This document shows positions 7,674 to 15,464 of a stretch of DNA of 17,849 bases, one piece after another (position 1 is the stretch's first letter; every line of letters begins with the position of its first letter). A program made the translations under genes and the position numbers. Source of the DNA: Parachlamydiaceae bacterium (GTDB lineage: Bacteria; Chlamydiota; Chlamydiia; Chlamydiales; Parachlamydiaceae). A model generated the notes under the pieces. That model worked only from the letters and a program-made list of their open reading frames with translations, searched no databases and was not told where the DNA came from. The DNA lies in the NCBI GenBank assembly GCA_013817115.1, contig JACDDG010000007.1, forward strand, positions 1 to 17,849, given 5' to 3'.

Positions 7674-8450
7674 CTAGTTAAAATAAATCGCTTTGCTAAC
7701 TGTATTTTGAAGCGCCACACACATCTCTATTTGAATTCCTTGACGGCTCAATTGCTCTTGGACAACTCCAAGAGCCTTTTCATGAGAATTACATTCAGTC
7801 GAAAGATGTGCTAAATGCACATGCTTGAGCTTAGAATGGGCCACTTCACAAAGCAATTGTCCGCAAGCTTCGTTTGACAAATGACCCGTACGACTTAGCA
7901 CACGTTGTTTGTAGACCATAGGGCGGGGAGATGCATGAACCATAGATGGCTCATGGTTAGATTCCAAATAAAGATAATCGCAATTACGCAAATGATTTTG
8001 TACGAGAGTGGTCGCAAAACCCAAATCTGCACAAAATCCAAGTTTTAAGGAATCGATTTTAATTGTGAAAGCTACAGGATCAAGAGTGTCATGCTGAATA
8101 CTGAAAGGGTGGATTTCCATATCTCCAAATTCAAAAGTCTCCCCAGTGGAAAAAATCTTAAATTTAGGGCACTCATGAAAAGAATTGACGATCCCTTTAG
8201 CTGTTTCACTATTTGCCAAAACTGGTATGCCCATTTTGAAGGCAAGCATTTTCAAACCTAAGATGTGGTCAGAATGTTCGTGAGTAATTAGAATAGCATC
8301 AATGTCAGCAAGATCCACATTGATTTGTGAAAGGCGTTCCTTTGTAGCTTTGGCACTAAGACCTGCATCTATCAACAATTTAGTGCGCTTTGAGCCCACG
8401 TAAATACTGTTTCCCTTAGACCCGGAGGCTAGCGGGCAAAATCCTTCCAT
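7674..8450 (-). CDS. yycJ: Metallo-beta-lactamase-fold hydrolase, YycJ/WalJ family
   Basis: A 258-residue cytosolic protein of the metallo-beta-lactamase fold. The metal-binding signature THEHSDH (His57, His59, Asp61, His62) is intact. Other likely ligands are His120 (SIQHD), Asp142 (ADLGF) and the C-terminal histidines around 210-215 (HVHLAHLS). The ESNHE segment at 163-167 corresponds to the family's SNHD motif. Members of this family are exonuclease-like hydrolases; in Firmicutes WalJ has been linked to coordinating replication and cell division, but the substrate in Chlamydiae is not established. The gene starts 8 bases after the ftsK stop. Its Shine-Dalgarno AAGGA overlaps the end of ftsK, so it is very probably co-transcribed and translationally coupled. 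I recall the same ftsK-yycJ pairing in Chlamydia trachomatis. Confidence 0.92.
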   Translation of the reverse strand: MEGFCPLASGSKGNSIYVGSKRTKLLIDAGLSAKATKERLSQINVDLADIDAILITHEHSDHILGLKMLAFKMGIPVLANSETAKGIVNSFHECPKFKIFSTGETFEFGDMEIHPFSIQHDTLDPVAFTIKIDSLKLGFCADLGFATTLVQNHLRNCDYLYLESNHEPSMVHASPRPMVYKQRVLSRTGHLSNEACGQLLCEVAHSKLKHVHLAHLSTECNSHEKALGVVQEQLSRQGIQIEMCVALQNTVSKAIYFN

Positions 8451-8458
8451 AGCGATCC

Positions 8459-11011
8459 TTAATCTTCGATTGCGTCGTTAAAAACTTTAGCAGCAGAATC
8501 TTCATCTTCAGGTGCATCTTCATCTTTCGACAGCTTACTAGCCAAGTTATGCACGAGTACTTTGCGAGCTTTACTACCATCAGGCATTCCGACAATTCCA
8601 TTTTTTTCAAGCTCGTCCATTAAGCTGGCCGCTCGGGCATATCCGATTTTCAGTTTACGCTGTAAAAATGTCGTTGAAGCGTTTCCAGTACTCTGGACTG
8701 TCTCAAGGGCTTGATCGTAAAGGGTATCCGCAGACGAGTAGGTAGAAGAAGTATCTCCATCTTCATCGTCGAGACGTCCCGATTTTCCAAGTTTATCAAA
8801 GGAGGAAATCTTGTAATTCGGTGGGGCCTGATCACAGATATGTTTTATAACTGCATTAATATCTTCATCGCGAATAAAAGCACCCTGCGCACGAATTAAA
8901 TGAGAACTAGCTGGAGGTAAAAAGAGCATGTCCCCATTCCCTAAAAGTGATTCTGCTCCAACTTCATCAAGAATAATCTGACTATTGATACGGCTTGCCA
9001 CTTTAAAAGAAATGCGCGTTGGAAAGTTTGCCTTAATGAGACCAGTGATAACTTCGCGCGAAGGACGTTGTGTTGCCAAGATAAGGTGGATGCCTACAGC
9101 ACGTGCCATTTGGGCAATACGAGCAATAGGTGTTTCTATATCACTGCTCGATACCATCATAAGATCGGCAAGTTCATCGACAATACAGACAATGTAGGGC
9201 AGCTTTTCAGGGATCTCTTCGTCAAGGGATTCTTCAAAGTCTTTATCGATTGTGCGTGTGTTGAAAGCTTCAATATTTCGATTGCCTGTTGTCTTCAACA
9301 AATCATAGCGCTTTTCCATTTCCTTTACGAGCCAATGAAGGGCTGCTGAAGCTCCATGCGGTTCAGTAATTACCGGTGCCAGCATATGAGGAAGACGTGT
9401 ATACGGAGTTAACTCGACCTTTTTAGGATCGATCATGATCATCTTGATTTCATCTGGTTTAGCTGTCAGCAAGATCGACATCACGATCGTATTGATACAC
9501 ACAGATTTTCCTGAGCCAGTGGCACCCGCGATGATACAATGCGGCATTTTAGTCAGATCATTCATCACATAATCCCCATTAACCGCCTTTCCAAGCAATA
9601 CAGGGATGTGGAACTTGCGCCCGGATTGCTGATAAGCCTGCAAAAGATCTCTGAAGCTGACTTCTTGAGGTTGGGGATTTGGAATTTCGATGCCTACTGC
9701 TGCTTTTCCAGGAATAGGCGCAATAATACGGATTGATTTTGCTTCCATGTTCAGGGCGATATCATTTTCCAAAGCTTTAATTTTCTGAACTTTAACTCCA
9801 ATTGAAGGGTGAACCTCGAAAGAGTTAATTGTAGGACCGCAATTGATTTGCCCTACTTTTGCTTCGATGCCAAAACTCAAAAGAGTCTCTTCGAGCACTT
9901 CAGCTTGGCGTTTTAGGTCCAATTTTAATGAACTTTGATCAATTTTCTTGGCATTGCTCAATAGGTTAGGTGTAGGGACTACAAAGCTTTTAAAATCTCC
10001 ATTATGCACGCGTTGAGCATCAATCGCATCCAAACGTCTTTGTTCTTTATTTCCTGTCACAGGACGTGCTGCAGACGGCTTGCTCAATGGGATTTCTGGA
10101 GTATGAGCTTCAGCTTTAGATGCTCTGCTAAAAGTTTCCTTAGCAGGTTCAGGATTTGCGCTTTTTTTGCTTGAAATAGAAGGACGTTCAGTAAAGTTAA
10201 CATCTGGCTGGATGCCCAGTAATTCGTGCTGCTGTGATTGAGCTTGCGTTTGGGATTGCGAGTTTGGGCCGCTTGATGATTGCGGGAAAATGGATTGAGG
10301 AATGCGCAATTTGACATAGCGCATAAAGCTACTAGGGGATTTAACAGACTCTTTTTCCGCAATGGGAGGGGAGGGAGGGGAATCAGTAATTTCAGTCTCA
10401 ATTTTAGGAAATAATCGCAGCATTTTTTCAAGAAGTTCTGCCGGAGTCGTTTTGGCTAGAAGTAGTAAGCTAGCAATCAACACACTTCCTGCAATGATCC
10501 CTGTGCCGATACTGCTAAAAATATGATAGAAATTTACGATTGGCAAATCAAGATAGATGTATCTAAAAAGCGCGCCGCCAAGATGAGGGTGTGAATTGCG
10601 TTCCCATAAACCCGGGTAAAAAGTGCTTTGTAGAAATTCTCTTGCTGTGGATAGGCTTTCTGTAAGCACACAAAGAAGTAAGCAGAAGGAAAAAAGCATT
10701 AACAAAAAGTACAAAGTTGTTCTTACCGGTGAAGCAATTTTCTTTTTAAAAAGAAGGTCCCAACTGAGCCATGCGGTATAAAAGCAAATAAGATAGCTGC
10801 CTAATCCGAACAATGCATTAAAAATTCCACCGAGATATTGACCCATGATGCCTAACATGTTGTTATGCGGGCTATCAATGGAGAAGCTTAGCAGGCTTAG
10901 AAATGTTAAGATCGAGATAGATAGTAAAGTTAAGGCACGCACTTCAGTTGTATTAGCCTGAGGTGGAAGTTCTTTAGGTTTGGCCTTTTTTTTGGATTGT
11001 TTCTGCGCCAT
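8459..11011 (-). CDS. ftsK: DNA translocase FtsK (SpoIIIE family)
   Basis: An 850-residue inner-membrane protein that pumps DNA through the closing septum and directs chromosome dimer resolution. Hydrophobic segments at about 25-43, 56-80, 98-116 and 156-186 form the membrane domain, followed by a Pro/Ser/Gln-rich linker (about 200-340). The motor domain has Walker A GATGSGKS at 496-503 and Walker B YIVCIVDELADL around 606-617. The segments ARAVGIHLILATQRPSREVI and SFKVASRINSQIILDEVGAE are typical of the family. A winged-helix gamma domain that reads polar sequences is present at about 763-823 (LQRKLKIGYARAASLMDELE). The frame extends to 11092, but the extra 27 codons read through tRNA-His and are not real. 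Met at 11011 (MAQKQSKKKAK) is the likely start, although no Shine-Dalgarno precedes it. yycJ follows 8 bases downstream. Confidence 0.96.
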   Translation of the reverse strand: MAQKQSKKKAKPKELPPQANTTEVRALTLLSISILTFLSLLSFSIDSPHNNMLGIMGQYLGGIFNALFGLGSYLICFYTAWLSWDLLFKKKIASPVRTTLYFLLMLFSFCLLLCVLTESLSTAREFLQSTFYPGLWERNSHPHLGGALFRYIYLDLPIVNFYHIFSSIGTGIIAGSVLIASLLLLAKTTPAELLEKMLRLFPKIETEITDSPPSPPIAEKESVKSPSSFMRYVKLRIPQSIFPQSSSGPNSQSQTQAQSQQHELLGIQPDVNFTERPSISSKKSANPEPAKETFSRASKAEAHTPEIPLSKPSAARPVTGNKEQRRLDAIDAQRVHNGDFKSFVVPTPNLLSNAKKIDQSSLKLDLKRQAEVLEETLLSFGIEAKVGQINCGPTINSFEVHPSIGVKVQKIKALENDIALNMEAKSIRIIAPIPGKAAVGIEIPNPQPQEVSFRDLLQAYQQSGRKFHIPVLLGKAVNGDYVMNDLTKMPHCIIAGATGSGKSVCINTIVMSILLTAKPDEIKMIMIDPKKVELTPYTRLPHMLAPVITEPHGASAALHWLVKEMEKRYDLLKTTGNRNIEAFNTRTIDKDFEESLDEEIPEKLPYIVCIVDELADLMMVSSSDIETPIARIAQMARAVGIHLILATQRPSREVITGLIKANFPTRISFKVASRINSQIILDEVGAESLLGNGDMLFLPPASSHLIRAQGAFIRDEDINAVIKHICDQAPPNYKISSFDKLGKSGRLDDEDGDTSSTYSSADTLYDQALETVQSTGNASTTFLQRKLKIGYARAASLMDELEKNGIVGMPDGSKARKVLVHNLASKLSKDEDAPEDEDSAAKVFNDAIED

Positions 11012-11050
11012 AAGAAATTTTAGAGGAGGGAATTTAATCGAAAAAAAGTG

Positions 11051-11126
11051 GGCGATCGACGGGATTCGAACCCGCGACATCTGGAACCACAATCCAGAGC
11101 TCTAGACCAACTCAGCTACGACCGCC
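11051..11126 (-). tRNA. tRNA-His (anticodon GTG)
   Basis: A complete cloverleaf on the - strand. The acceptor GCGGTCG pairs with CGATCGC (one G-T pair), the anticodon arm is CTGGA-TTGTGGT-TCCAG with anticodon GTG, and the T arm contains GGTTCGAATCC. The extra 5' G (position -1) facing C73, a histidine tRNA identity element, is encoded at 11126 opposite 11051. The 3' CCA is not fully encoded. A run of seven T follows closely on the transcribed strand (11041-11047). ftsK starts 39 bases downstream in the same direction. Confidence 0.97.
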
Positions 11127-11145
11127 ATAAGACAAATATAAGCAA

Positions 11146-11174
11146 ATCTTGCCTTATTTGTGATTTTGAGTCAA
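11146..11174 (-). promoter_or_regulatory. Probable promoter of tRNA-His (and possibly ftsK)
   Basis: On the - strand, TTGACT (11169-11174, 5 of 6 to the -35 consensus) is followed after 17 bases by CAAGAT (11146-11151), a weak -10. The distance to the tRNA 5' end, about 20 bases, allows a short leader. The -35 is convincing; the -10 is not. Confidence 0.4.
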
Positions 11175-11613
11175 TAGCTTGGGAAAAAAAATGTGGATAG
11201 GTGCGGTAAATGCCTGGGAGAGTGGGAGTTAAGGGTTGTTAAAAAAGTTTAACTGAAAGTAAAAGTGGGCGATGAAGTTGGGTGGGATGTGAAGTTAATT
11301 TGCTGGGGAGTAACGTGGGTAGGTTATGAAAAATTATCAGGATTGGGAGGATAGTTCAGATAGACACAGATAGGAAGTTTGTAGGGATAGGCAAATGGGA
11401 GCGATAGCACGATATTTTTGATTTGAAAACGATATGGAATGCCTCGCCATACCATTGCATCGAAGTTCATTCCATTCATTTATTGCCCATTAAATATTTA
11501 ACTGTGGGCCGGATTAAGTGCATTTACTGATTAGTTATGGGAATAGCAACAGGTCCTTCGTCTCAGGTGGATTCTCTTTTTTAATCTGGCAAATAATTGT
11601 GTAAATAGCATTC
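11175..11613. other. Non-coding spacer with extreme G-over-C strand bias
   Basis: No protein-like frame is seen on either strand. In 11181-11340 I count 58 G but only 8 C on the + strand, with many GGG/GGGG runs; the bias fades after about 11420. An 8-bp inverted repeat (ATGGAATG at 11434-11441 and CATTCCAT at 11468-11475) follows. The function is unknown. Confidence 0.6.
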
Positions 11614-11666
11614 ATATCGAAGTGCGCCCAAATTTTGGATTTTGGCTTTGAGAAAGCCCCGTGATT
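11614..11666 (+). repeat. Half copy of the palindromic element (one arm)
   Basis: ATATCGAAGTGCGCCCAAAT through GGCTTTGAGAAAGCCCCGTG and ATTA matches the left arm of copy C (7399 onward) over about 53 bases. It ends exactly where the other copies enter the central GCGATCAAAAA hairpin. The second arm is absent; after two bases the 40-bp repeat of 11669-11708 begins. This looks like a deletion or insertion break at the palindrome's inner hairpin. Confidence 0.8.
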
Positions 11667-11668
11667 AT

Positions 11669-11708
11669 TTGCTACGGGCTACAAAATGATTTTTAAGCTA
11701 TGTTTTTA
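11669..11708 (+). repeat. 40-bp dispersed repeat, copy 2
   Basis: TTGCTACGGGCTACAAAATG followed by ATTTTTAAGCTATGTTTTTA matches the copy at 3391-3430 in the same orientation. It directly abuts the half palindromic element, about 45 bases beyond the comEC stop codon. Confidence 0.7.
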
Positions 11709-11754
11709 CTTCCGACATATACCTCTCAAAATTACTCAAACAAGAATAACTATC

Positions 11755-13311
11755 CTAAACAAAAGCCCAATCGTCAATCTCTGCCCTCCTGCTCTCCGCA
11801 TAATAAAAGGCCAAAATTCCAAAAACAAACGCCACACAAAGACAACACACAACAATCTCAATTGAAACAGTTGAAACTCGCCAAAAAGACTCCAACGCTG
11901 TAGGAATGTCGTGGACATAGCTCAGCATGAAATGCGTAAACTTGTCATTTATCCCATGAATTATATCCCCCAACGGCTCGAAAATTAGGCCCAACATACT
12001 TCCAATCAATAGCAATGTCATCGAAAGTGACACCATAAAGGGAAAAAATAAATTATAAAATAAACCCATGACCGGAAATTTTTGAAAATAAAAAAGGGTC
12101 AATGGCAAAGCTACACTATTCACCGCAATTGTTAAAGCAATAGTATGCCGGCACCAATTAAGAAATGTATAGGCGTGCTGATTCAACGAATCCATTTGAA
12201 GGGCTTGACTCAATGATCTTTTAAGGAAAACACTTTGCAATAGTAGCTCTCCAACCGGATAGAGCATAAGTATCGCTGCTGTCGCCACAAAACTAAACTG
12301 AAATCCCATACTCAAAGAAAATAAGGGGTCATAAATGAGAAGAACTAACAACGCAATTCCTAATGAATTTATTCCATTGCTTTTTCTTTCAATCAAGACA
12401 CTAAACAAGACTATTATAGCTGTCATCCATGCTCTCAAAATGGATGGACCACACCCCAGAAAAATAAAATAGACTGTTAGCAAAAAAAGCAGCAGGAGGG
12501 TGGCACATTGCCTCGGAAAAATAAGCGTAAGTATGGCGTTGAGGATTGTTGCCACTATGGCAAAGTGAAATCCTGAAATAGCCATAATGTGCAAAAGGCC
12601 GAAACGTCCAAACTCATAAGCCATCAGGCGATCTTGAAAATCTCCGGTCGCAATTCCTACAAGAAAATTAGCACTTCGCTGATCTTGAATATGCGTGCGT
12701 ATATATGTTCCTACGGCTTGTTTTGCGTCGAAACGAAATTTGGCCAGACTAAAGGTTCCGCTTACGGGAATCCAGGGCAGATTTTTATCCGGATTCAAAC
12801 TAAATCGTTGTGGTGCAACCTCCAATAACGAGCCTTGAATGATGTATGAGCCCGATGGTGGTGGAGGTAAAAGATTTGCGGCTAATTGTATTGTTGCTGC
12901 AATATTGGTGGCAACTATCTTGTTATTAACAATAAATGTACGAATTTTTCCTGTGTAACGCCATGCGTTTCCATAGTGCTTAAGTACACTAGAAAAGCTT
13001 TCAATTTCAAAATAAGCCTCTCCATGAAGTTCTTTTTGATTATTGTTTTCAGGAAATTTGATTGCGACCTTGACGTAGCAAAAGGCGGCAATAAACATGA
13101 GAAGTGCCAAACCAAAACGCAGAAAATCTTCCTTCTTTGTTTTTTTAAGTAAAAAGGGAGACGTTATCAAAAAAAGGGGTGTTAAAAAAATGATATGTGG
13201 CTGCAAGGAAAAAGCGCATCCTAATAAAAAGGCGAGGCCGTAGAGCATTCCAGGGTGTTGTCGCCAGAATCTTGTTAGGGCTTGAAGAAAGTCATCAATT
13301 GAAATATTCAT
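11755..13311 (-). CDS. comEC: ComEC/Rec2-type DNA-uptake channel protein (without the hydrolase domain)
   Basis: A 518-residue polytopic inner-membrane protein of the ComEC/Rec2 family, which carries single-stranded DNA into the cytosol during natural transformation. Two or three N-terminal hydrophobic segments (about 20-85) precede a soluble beta-rich domain (about 95-190, DUF4131-like). The competence domain then starts with the diagnostic HIMAISGFHF at 241-250, followed by many transmembrane helices and GPSILRAWMTA. The C-terminal metallo-beta-lactamase domain found in B. subtilis ComEC is missing; the protein ends soon after the last helices with a short charged tail. The frame is intact. 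The start at 13311 lacks a clear Shine-Dalgarno. It diverges from the hprK operon, sharing a 76-base intergenic region. I recall the C. trachomatis homologue CT339 being placed equivalently. Confidence 0.9.
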   Translation of the reverse strand: MNISIDDFLQALTRFWRQHPGMLYGLAFLLGCAFSLQPHIIFLTPLFLITSPFLLKKTKKEDFLRFGLALLMFIAAFCYVKVAIKFPENNNQKELHGEAYFEIESFSSVLKHYGNAWRYTGKIRTFIVNNKIVATNIAATIQLAANLLPPPPSGSYIIQGSLLEVAPQRFSLNPDKNLPWIPVSGTFSLAKFRFDAKQAVGTYIRTHIQDQRSANFLVGIATGDFQDRLMAYEFGRFGLLHIMAISGFHFAIVATILNAILTLIFPRQCATLLLLFLLTVYFIFLGCGPSILRAWMTAIIVLFSVLIERKSNGINSLGIALLVLLIYDPLFSLSMGFQFSFVATAAILMLYPVGELLLQSVFLKRSLSQALQMDSLNQHAYTFLNWCRHTIALTIAVNSVALPLTLFYFQKFPVMGLFYNLFFPFMVSLSMTLLLIGSMLGLIFEPLGDIIHGINDKFTHFMLSYVHDIPTALESFWRVSTVSIEIVVCCLCVAFVFGILAFYYAESRRAEIDDWAFV

Positions 13312-13330
13312 TTTTACTCATGTCGGGAAA

Positions 13331-13360
13331 TTGTCTCTTTTGGTAAAAGTAAAGCATAAT
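13331..13360 (+). promoter_or_regulatory. Promoter of the hprK-ptsH-ptsI operon
   Basis: TTGTCT (13331-13336) and CATAAT (13355-13360) are 18 bases apart, in the right place ahead of the ribosome binding site at 13371-13378. The same CATAATA, read on the other strand, gives TATTATG, which could serve as a -10 for comEC. The two divergent promoters may therefore overlap and compete. Confidence 0.5.
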
Positions 13361-13387
13361 AGGATTTTACGGAAAGGATATGATGCG

Positions 13388-14203
13388 ATGGATAAGCACG
13401 TCGATGAATTTTATCAGTGTCTGTCGGATGAGTCTCCACATGGGAAATTCCATGATGTGATTAAATTACATCTCAGAACGGATCTCTCTTGGGCTGAGGC
13501 AGTTGAAAAAGTTCCTCATATGACCAGAGGGTGGTATGAGCTAGCCCACATCTCAACCAAAGATCGAATAGATTTTACATTCGAAAATTGGTGTGCAACG
13601 ATGCCATATAATCCAAGAACAGAATTTGCTCTCGAGCATTTTTTTGCCTCTTTAGATGAAATTGGCATCTATTTGATCCAAAAAAATTGGGACGACCCTT
13701 ACAAAGTTGAAATGGCTTATAGCCTGAGTAATAATGCAGGATTTTACCGCGGTGGTCTTCCAGCAGGTGAGTCTGACATTGTTCAGTTGCAAAAGTTTTT
13801 CGATAAATATATCCTACCCGTAGATTACTTGGCATTCTTGCAGATACACAGTGGGTTTTGGAAGACGACAGATTGTACCGGAATTGCTCCAGCTTCCCTT
13901 CTACCGAAAAAATATGTTCAGTTTCAGGAGCTTCTTGCTAAAGAAGAATTGCTCTCGACTTCGAAAGGAGAGCCTGTTGATCCAAAAGCATTGATTCCTT
14001 TTTACGAATCTTTCGGAATGCCTTATTATCAGTGTTTCTGGGGGGAGTGGTATCCCGAGCAAGAAATGGGAAATGTTTATTACTCTAGTCAAATTAAGGC
14101 TATTCCGAGTGTATCCGGCCTTACAAATGAGGATCTCATCGCGGCTCTAGCTTTTCCTACTTTTGGGGATTGGTTGGCCTTTTATTTAGAGCCCATTGGT
14201 TAA
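13388..14203 (+). CDS. Conserved chlamydial hypothetical protein (CT338-like), possibly SMI1/KNR4-like fold
   Basis: A 271-residue soluble protein from ATG 13388, preceded by GGAAAGGA at 13371-13378. An in-frame TTG at 13331 would add 19 basic residues that lie over the promoter, so I reject it. There is no signal peptide or membrane segment. It is rich in Trp, Tyr and Phe. The segment FFDKYILPVDYLAFLQIHSG resembles the core of SMI1/KNR4 (SUKH) domains, and a later WGEWYPEQEMGNVYYS could be a matching strand pair, but the resemblance is by eye only. It lies between comEC and hprK in the position I recall for CT338 in C. trachomatis. Its stop is one base before the hprK start, so it is translationally coupled to hprK and may work with the PTS kinase. 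The function is unknown. Confidence 0.8.
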   Translation: MDKHVDEFYQCLSDESPHGKFHDVIKLHLRTDLSWAEAVEKVPHMTRGWYELAHISTKDRIDFTFENWCATMPYNPRTEFALEHFFASLDEIGIYLIQKNWDDPYKVEMAYSLSNNAGFYRGGLPAGESDIVQLQKFFDKYILPVDYLAFLQIHSGFWKTTDCTGIAPASLLPKKYVQFQELLAKEELLSTSKGEPVDPKALIPFYESFGMPYYQCFWGEWYPEQEMGNVYYSSQIKAIPSVSGLTNEDLIAALAFPTFGDWLAFYLEPIG

Positions 14204-14204
14204 A

Positions 14205-15158
14205 ATGTTTTATTCTGTGGAAACTTTTTTTAGATGTCATGGTGAGCGCTTGGGCTTGGAGCTCGTAGCAGGCTCCCGGGGTATCAAACGCGAGATCAAA
14301 CTCCCTGAGGTTCATCGTCCGGGACTTAGTCTTGCAGGATATCTAAAGAGCTATGCCGGAAAACGCATATTAACTTTTGGTCGCGTCGAAATTCAATATC
14401 TAAGAGACCTGGACCCAAAATTACGTGTCGAGCGGCTCAAGGCCATACTCACAAAGTTGACTCCGGCAGTTATTGTCGCACGACATTTTCGGCCTCCGAA
14501 AGAGCTGCAAATTTTGTGTGAAGAAAATAATATTCCTCTTTTCCGCACGCATATGTCCACCATGAATCTCATCGGTAAGATGACGCTTTTGTTAAATGAC
14601 GAATTTGCTGAGAGCACCAGTCAGCATGGCACACTGGTAGAGGTTTTTGGTGTCGGAGTCTTAATCCAGGGCAATTCTTCGGTAGGTAAGAGTGAAGCAG
14701 CTTTAGGTCTTATTGAGAGGGGGCACCGACTAATTTCCGACGATATCGTAAGAATAAAAAAACGCGAAGAAAATTACCTCGAAGGTTTCGGAGCAGAGCT
14801 AACGCGCCACCATATGGAAATTCGTGGTATTGGGATTATAAATGTCGCTAACTTATACGGTGCTGTCTGTGTCCGCGACAATAAGAGTATCGACCTTGTG
14901 GTTGAACTTGAAGTGTGGGATGATTTAAATTTCTATGATCGGGTCGGTTTAGATGAAAAGTATACCAATATTTTAGGAATTAAATTACCATTGCATATTT
15001 TACCGGTTAAACCAGGTCGAGATGTAGTTTTGCTCTTGGAAACGATAGCATTAAATCATCGTCTAAAAGCTATGGGCTACAATTCGGCTAAAGAATTTAA
15101 TTCCAAGCTTTTAGAGCTCATTTCATCAAAAAGTCAAAGAAGGTCTTCATTCAAATGA
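14205..15158 (+). CDS. hprK: HPr kinase/phosphorylase
   Basis: A 317-residue bifunctional enzyme that phosphorylates HPr on its regulatory serine using ATP or pyrophosphate, and reverses this when phosphate is abundant. The C-terminal catalytic domain is fully conserved: His141 in HGTLVEVFG, the P-loop GNSSVGKS at 156-163, the catalytic Asp pair LISDDIVR at 179-180, and the family signature MEIRGIGIINV at about 204-214. The N-terminal domain (about 1-130) is also recognisable (PAVIVARHFRPPKEL). I chose ATG 14205, one base after the preceding stop; the in-frame TTG at 14196 would overlap the upstream gene and add only three residues. No strong Shine-Dalgarno is present, which suggests translational coupling. 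Together with ptsH and ptsI it forms a sensing module rather than a transport system. Confidence 0.96.
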   Translation: MFYSVETFFRCHGERLGLELVAGSRGIKREIKLPEVHRPGLSLAGYLKSYAGKRILTFGRVEIQYLRDLDPKLRVERLKAILTKLTPAVIVARHFRPPKELQILCEENNIPLFRTHMSTMNLIGKMTLLLNDEFAESTSQHGTLVEVFGVGVLIQGNSSVGKSEAALGLIERGHRLISDDIVRIKKREENYLEGFGAELTRHHMEIRGIGIINVANLYGAVCVRDNKSIDLVVELEVWDDLNFYDRVGLDEKYTNILGIKLPLHILPVKPGRDVVLLLETIALNHRLKAMGYNSAKEFNSKLLELISSKSQRRSSFK

Positions 15159-15179
15159 AGACAAAAAAAGGAAATTAAT

Positions 15180-15464
15180 TTGGATAAAGTGATCTCTAAG
15201 GTGCAAGTAAAAAATAAAATGGGCCTACACACTAGACCAGCGACAACAATAGTTAAATTGCTACAGAACTATAAATGCAATGTACATTTCAAGTGTAGGA
15301 AAGAGACGATAAATGCGAAAAGCATTTTAAACATTTTAATACTTGCGGCCCAAAAGAATTCTAAAATCACTATTATTGCTGAGGGGGTTGATGCCAAGGA
15401 AGCTACAGCAAAGCTCGTGGAAGCTTTTGAAAATGAATTTGGAGAGCAAGCGCCATGCAAATAG
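15180..15464 (+). CDS. ptsH: Phosphocarrier protein HPr
   Basis: A 94-residue cytosolic phosphocarrier. The active-site region MGLHTRPATTIVKLL has His17 (equivalent to His15), which receives phosphate from PtsI. NAKSILNILILAA has Ser48 (equivalent to Ser46), the HPrK target, so both phosphorylation sites are kept. The gene starts with TTG at 15180: AAGGA lies 7 bases upstream, and no ATG is available before the conserved region apart from Met14 at its edge. It lies 21 bases after hprK and overlaps ptsI by 10 bases. A rare start codon could limit HPr relative to PtsI. Confidence 0.95.
   Translation: MDKVISKVQVKNKMGLHTRPATTIVKLLQNYKCNVHFKCRKETINAKSILNILILAAQKNSKITIIAEGVDAKEATAKLVEAFENEFGEQAPCK

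Noticed and set aside
10084..10431. 115-residue frame inside ftsK on the same strand
   Set aside because: It is a shifted frame of the Pro/Ser/Gln-rich linker of ftsK. Its composition (Leu/Pro/Lys) is low-complexity, and the ftsK frame is clearly the real one.
11434..11475. Hairpin ATGGAATG / CATTCCAT as a terminator
   Set aside because: An 8-bp stem with a 26-base loop and no T-run, at a position not following any gene on either strand, is within chance expectation for AT-rich DNA.
11700..11903. Short + strand frame opposite the 3' end of comEC
   Set aside because: It is very rich in Lys, Gln, Asn and Pro, as expected from the antisense of a membrane-protein gene, and has no ribosome binding site.
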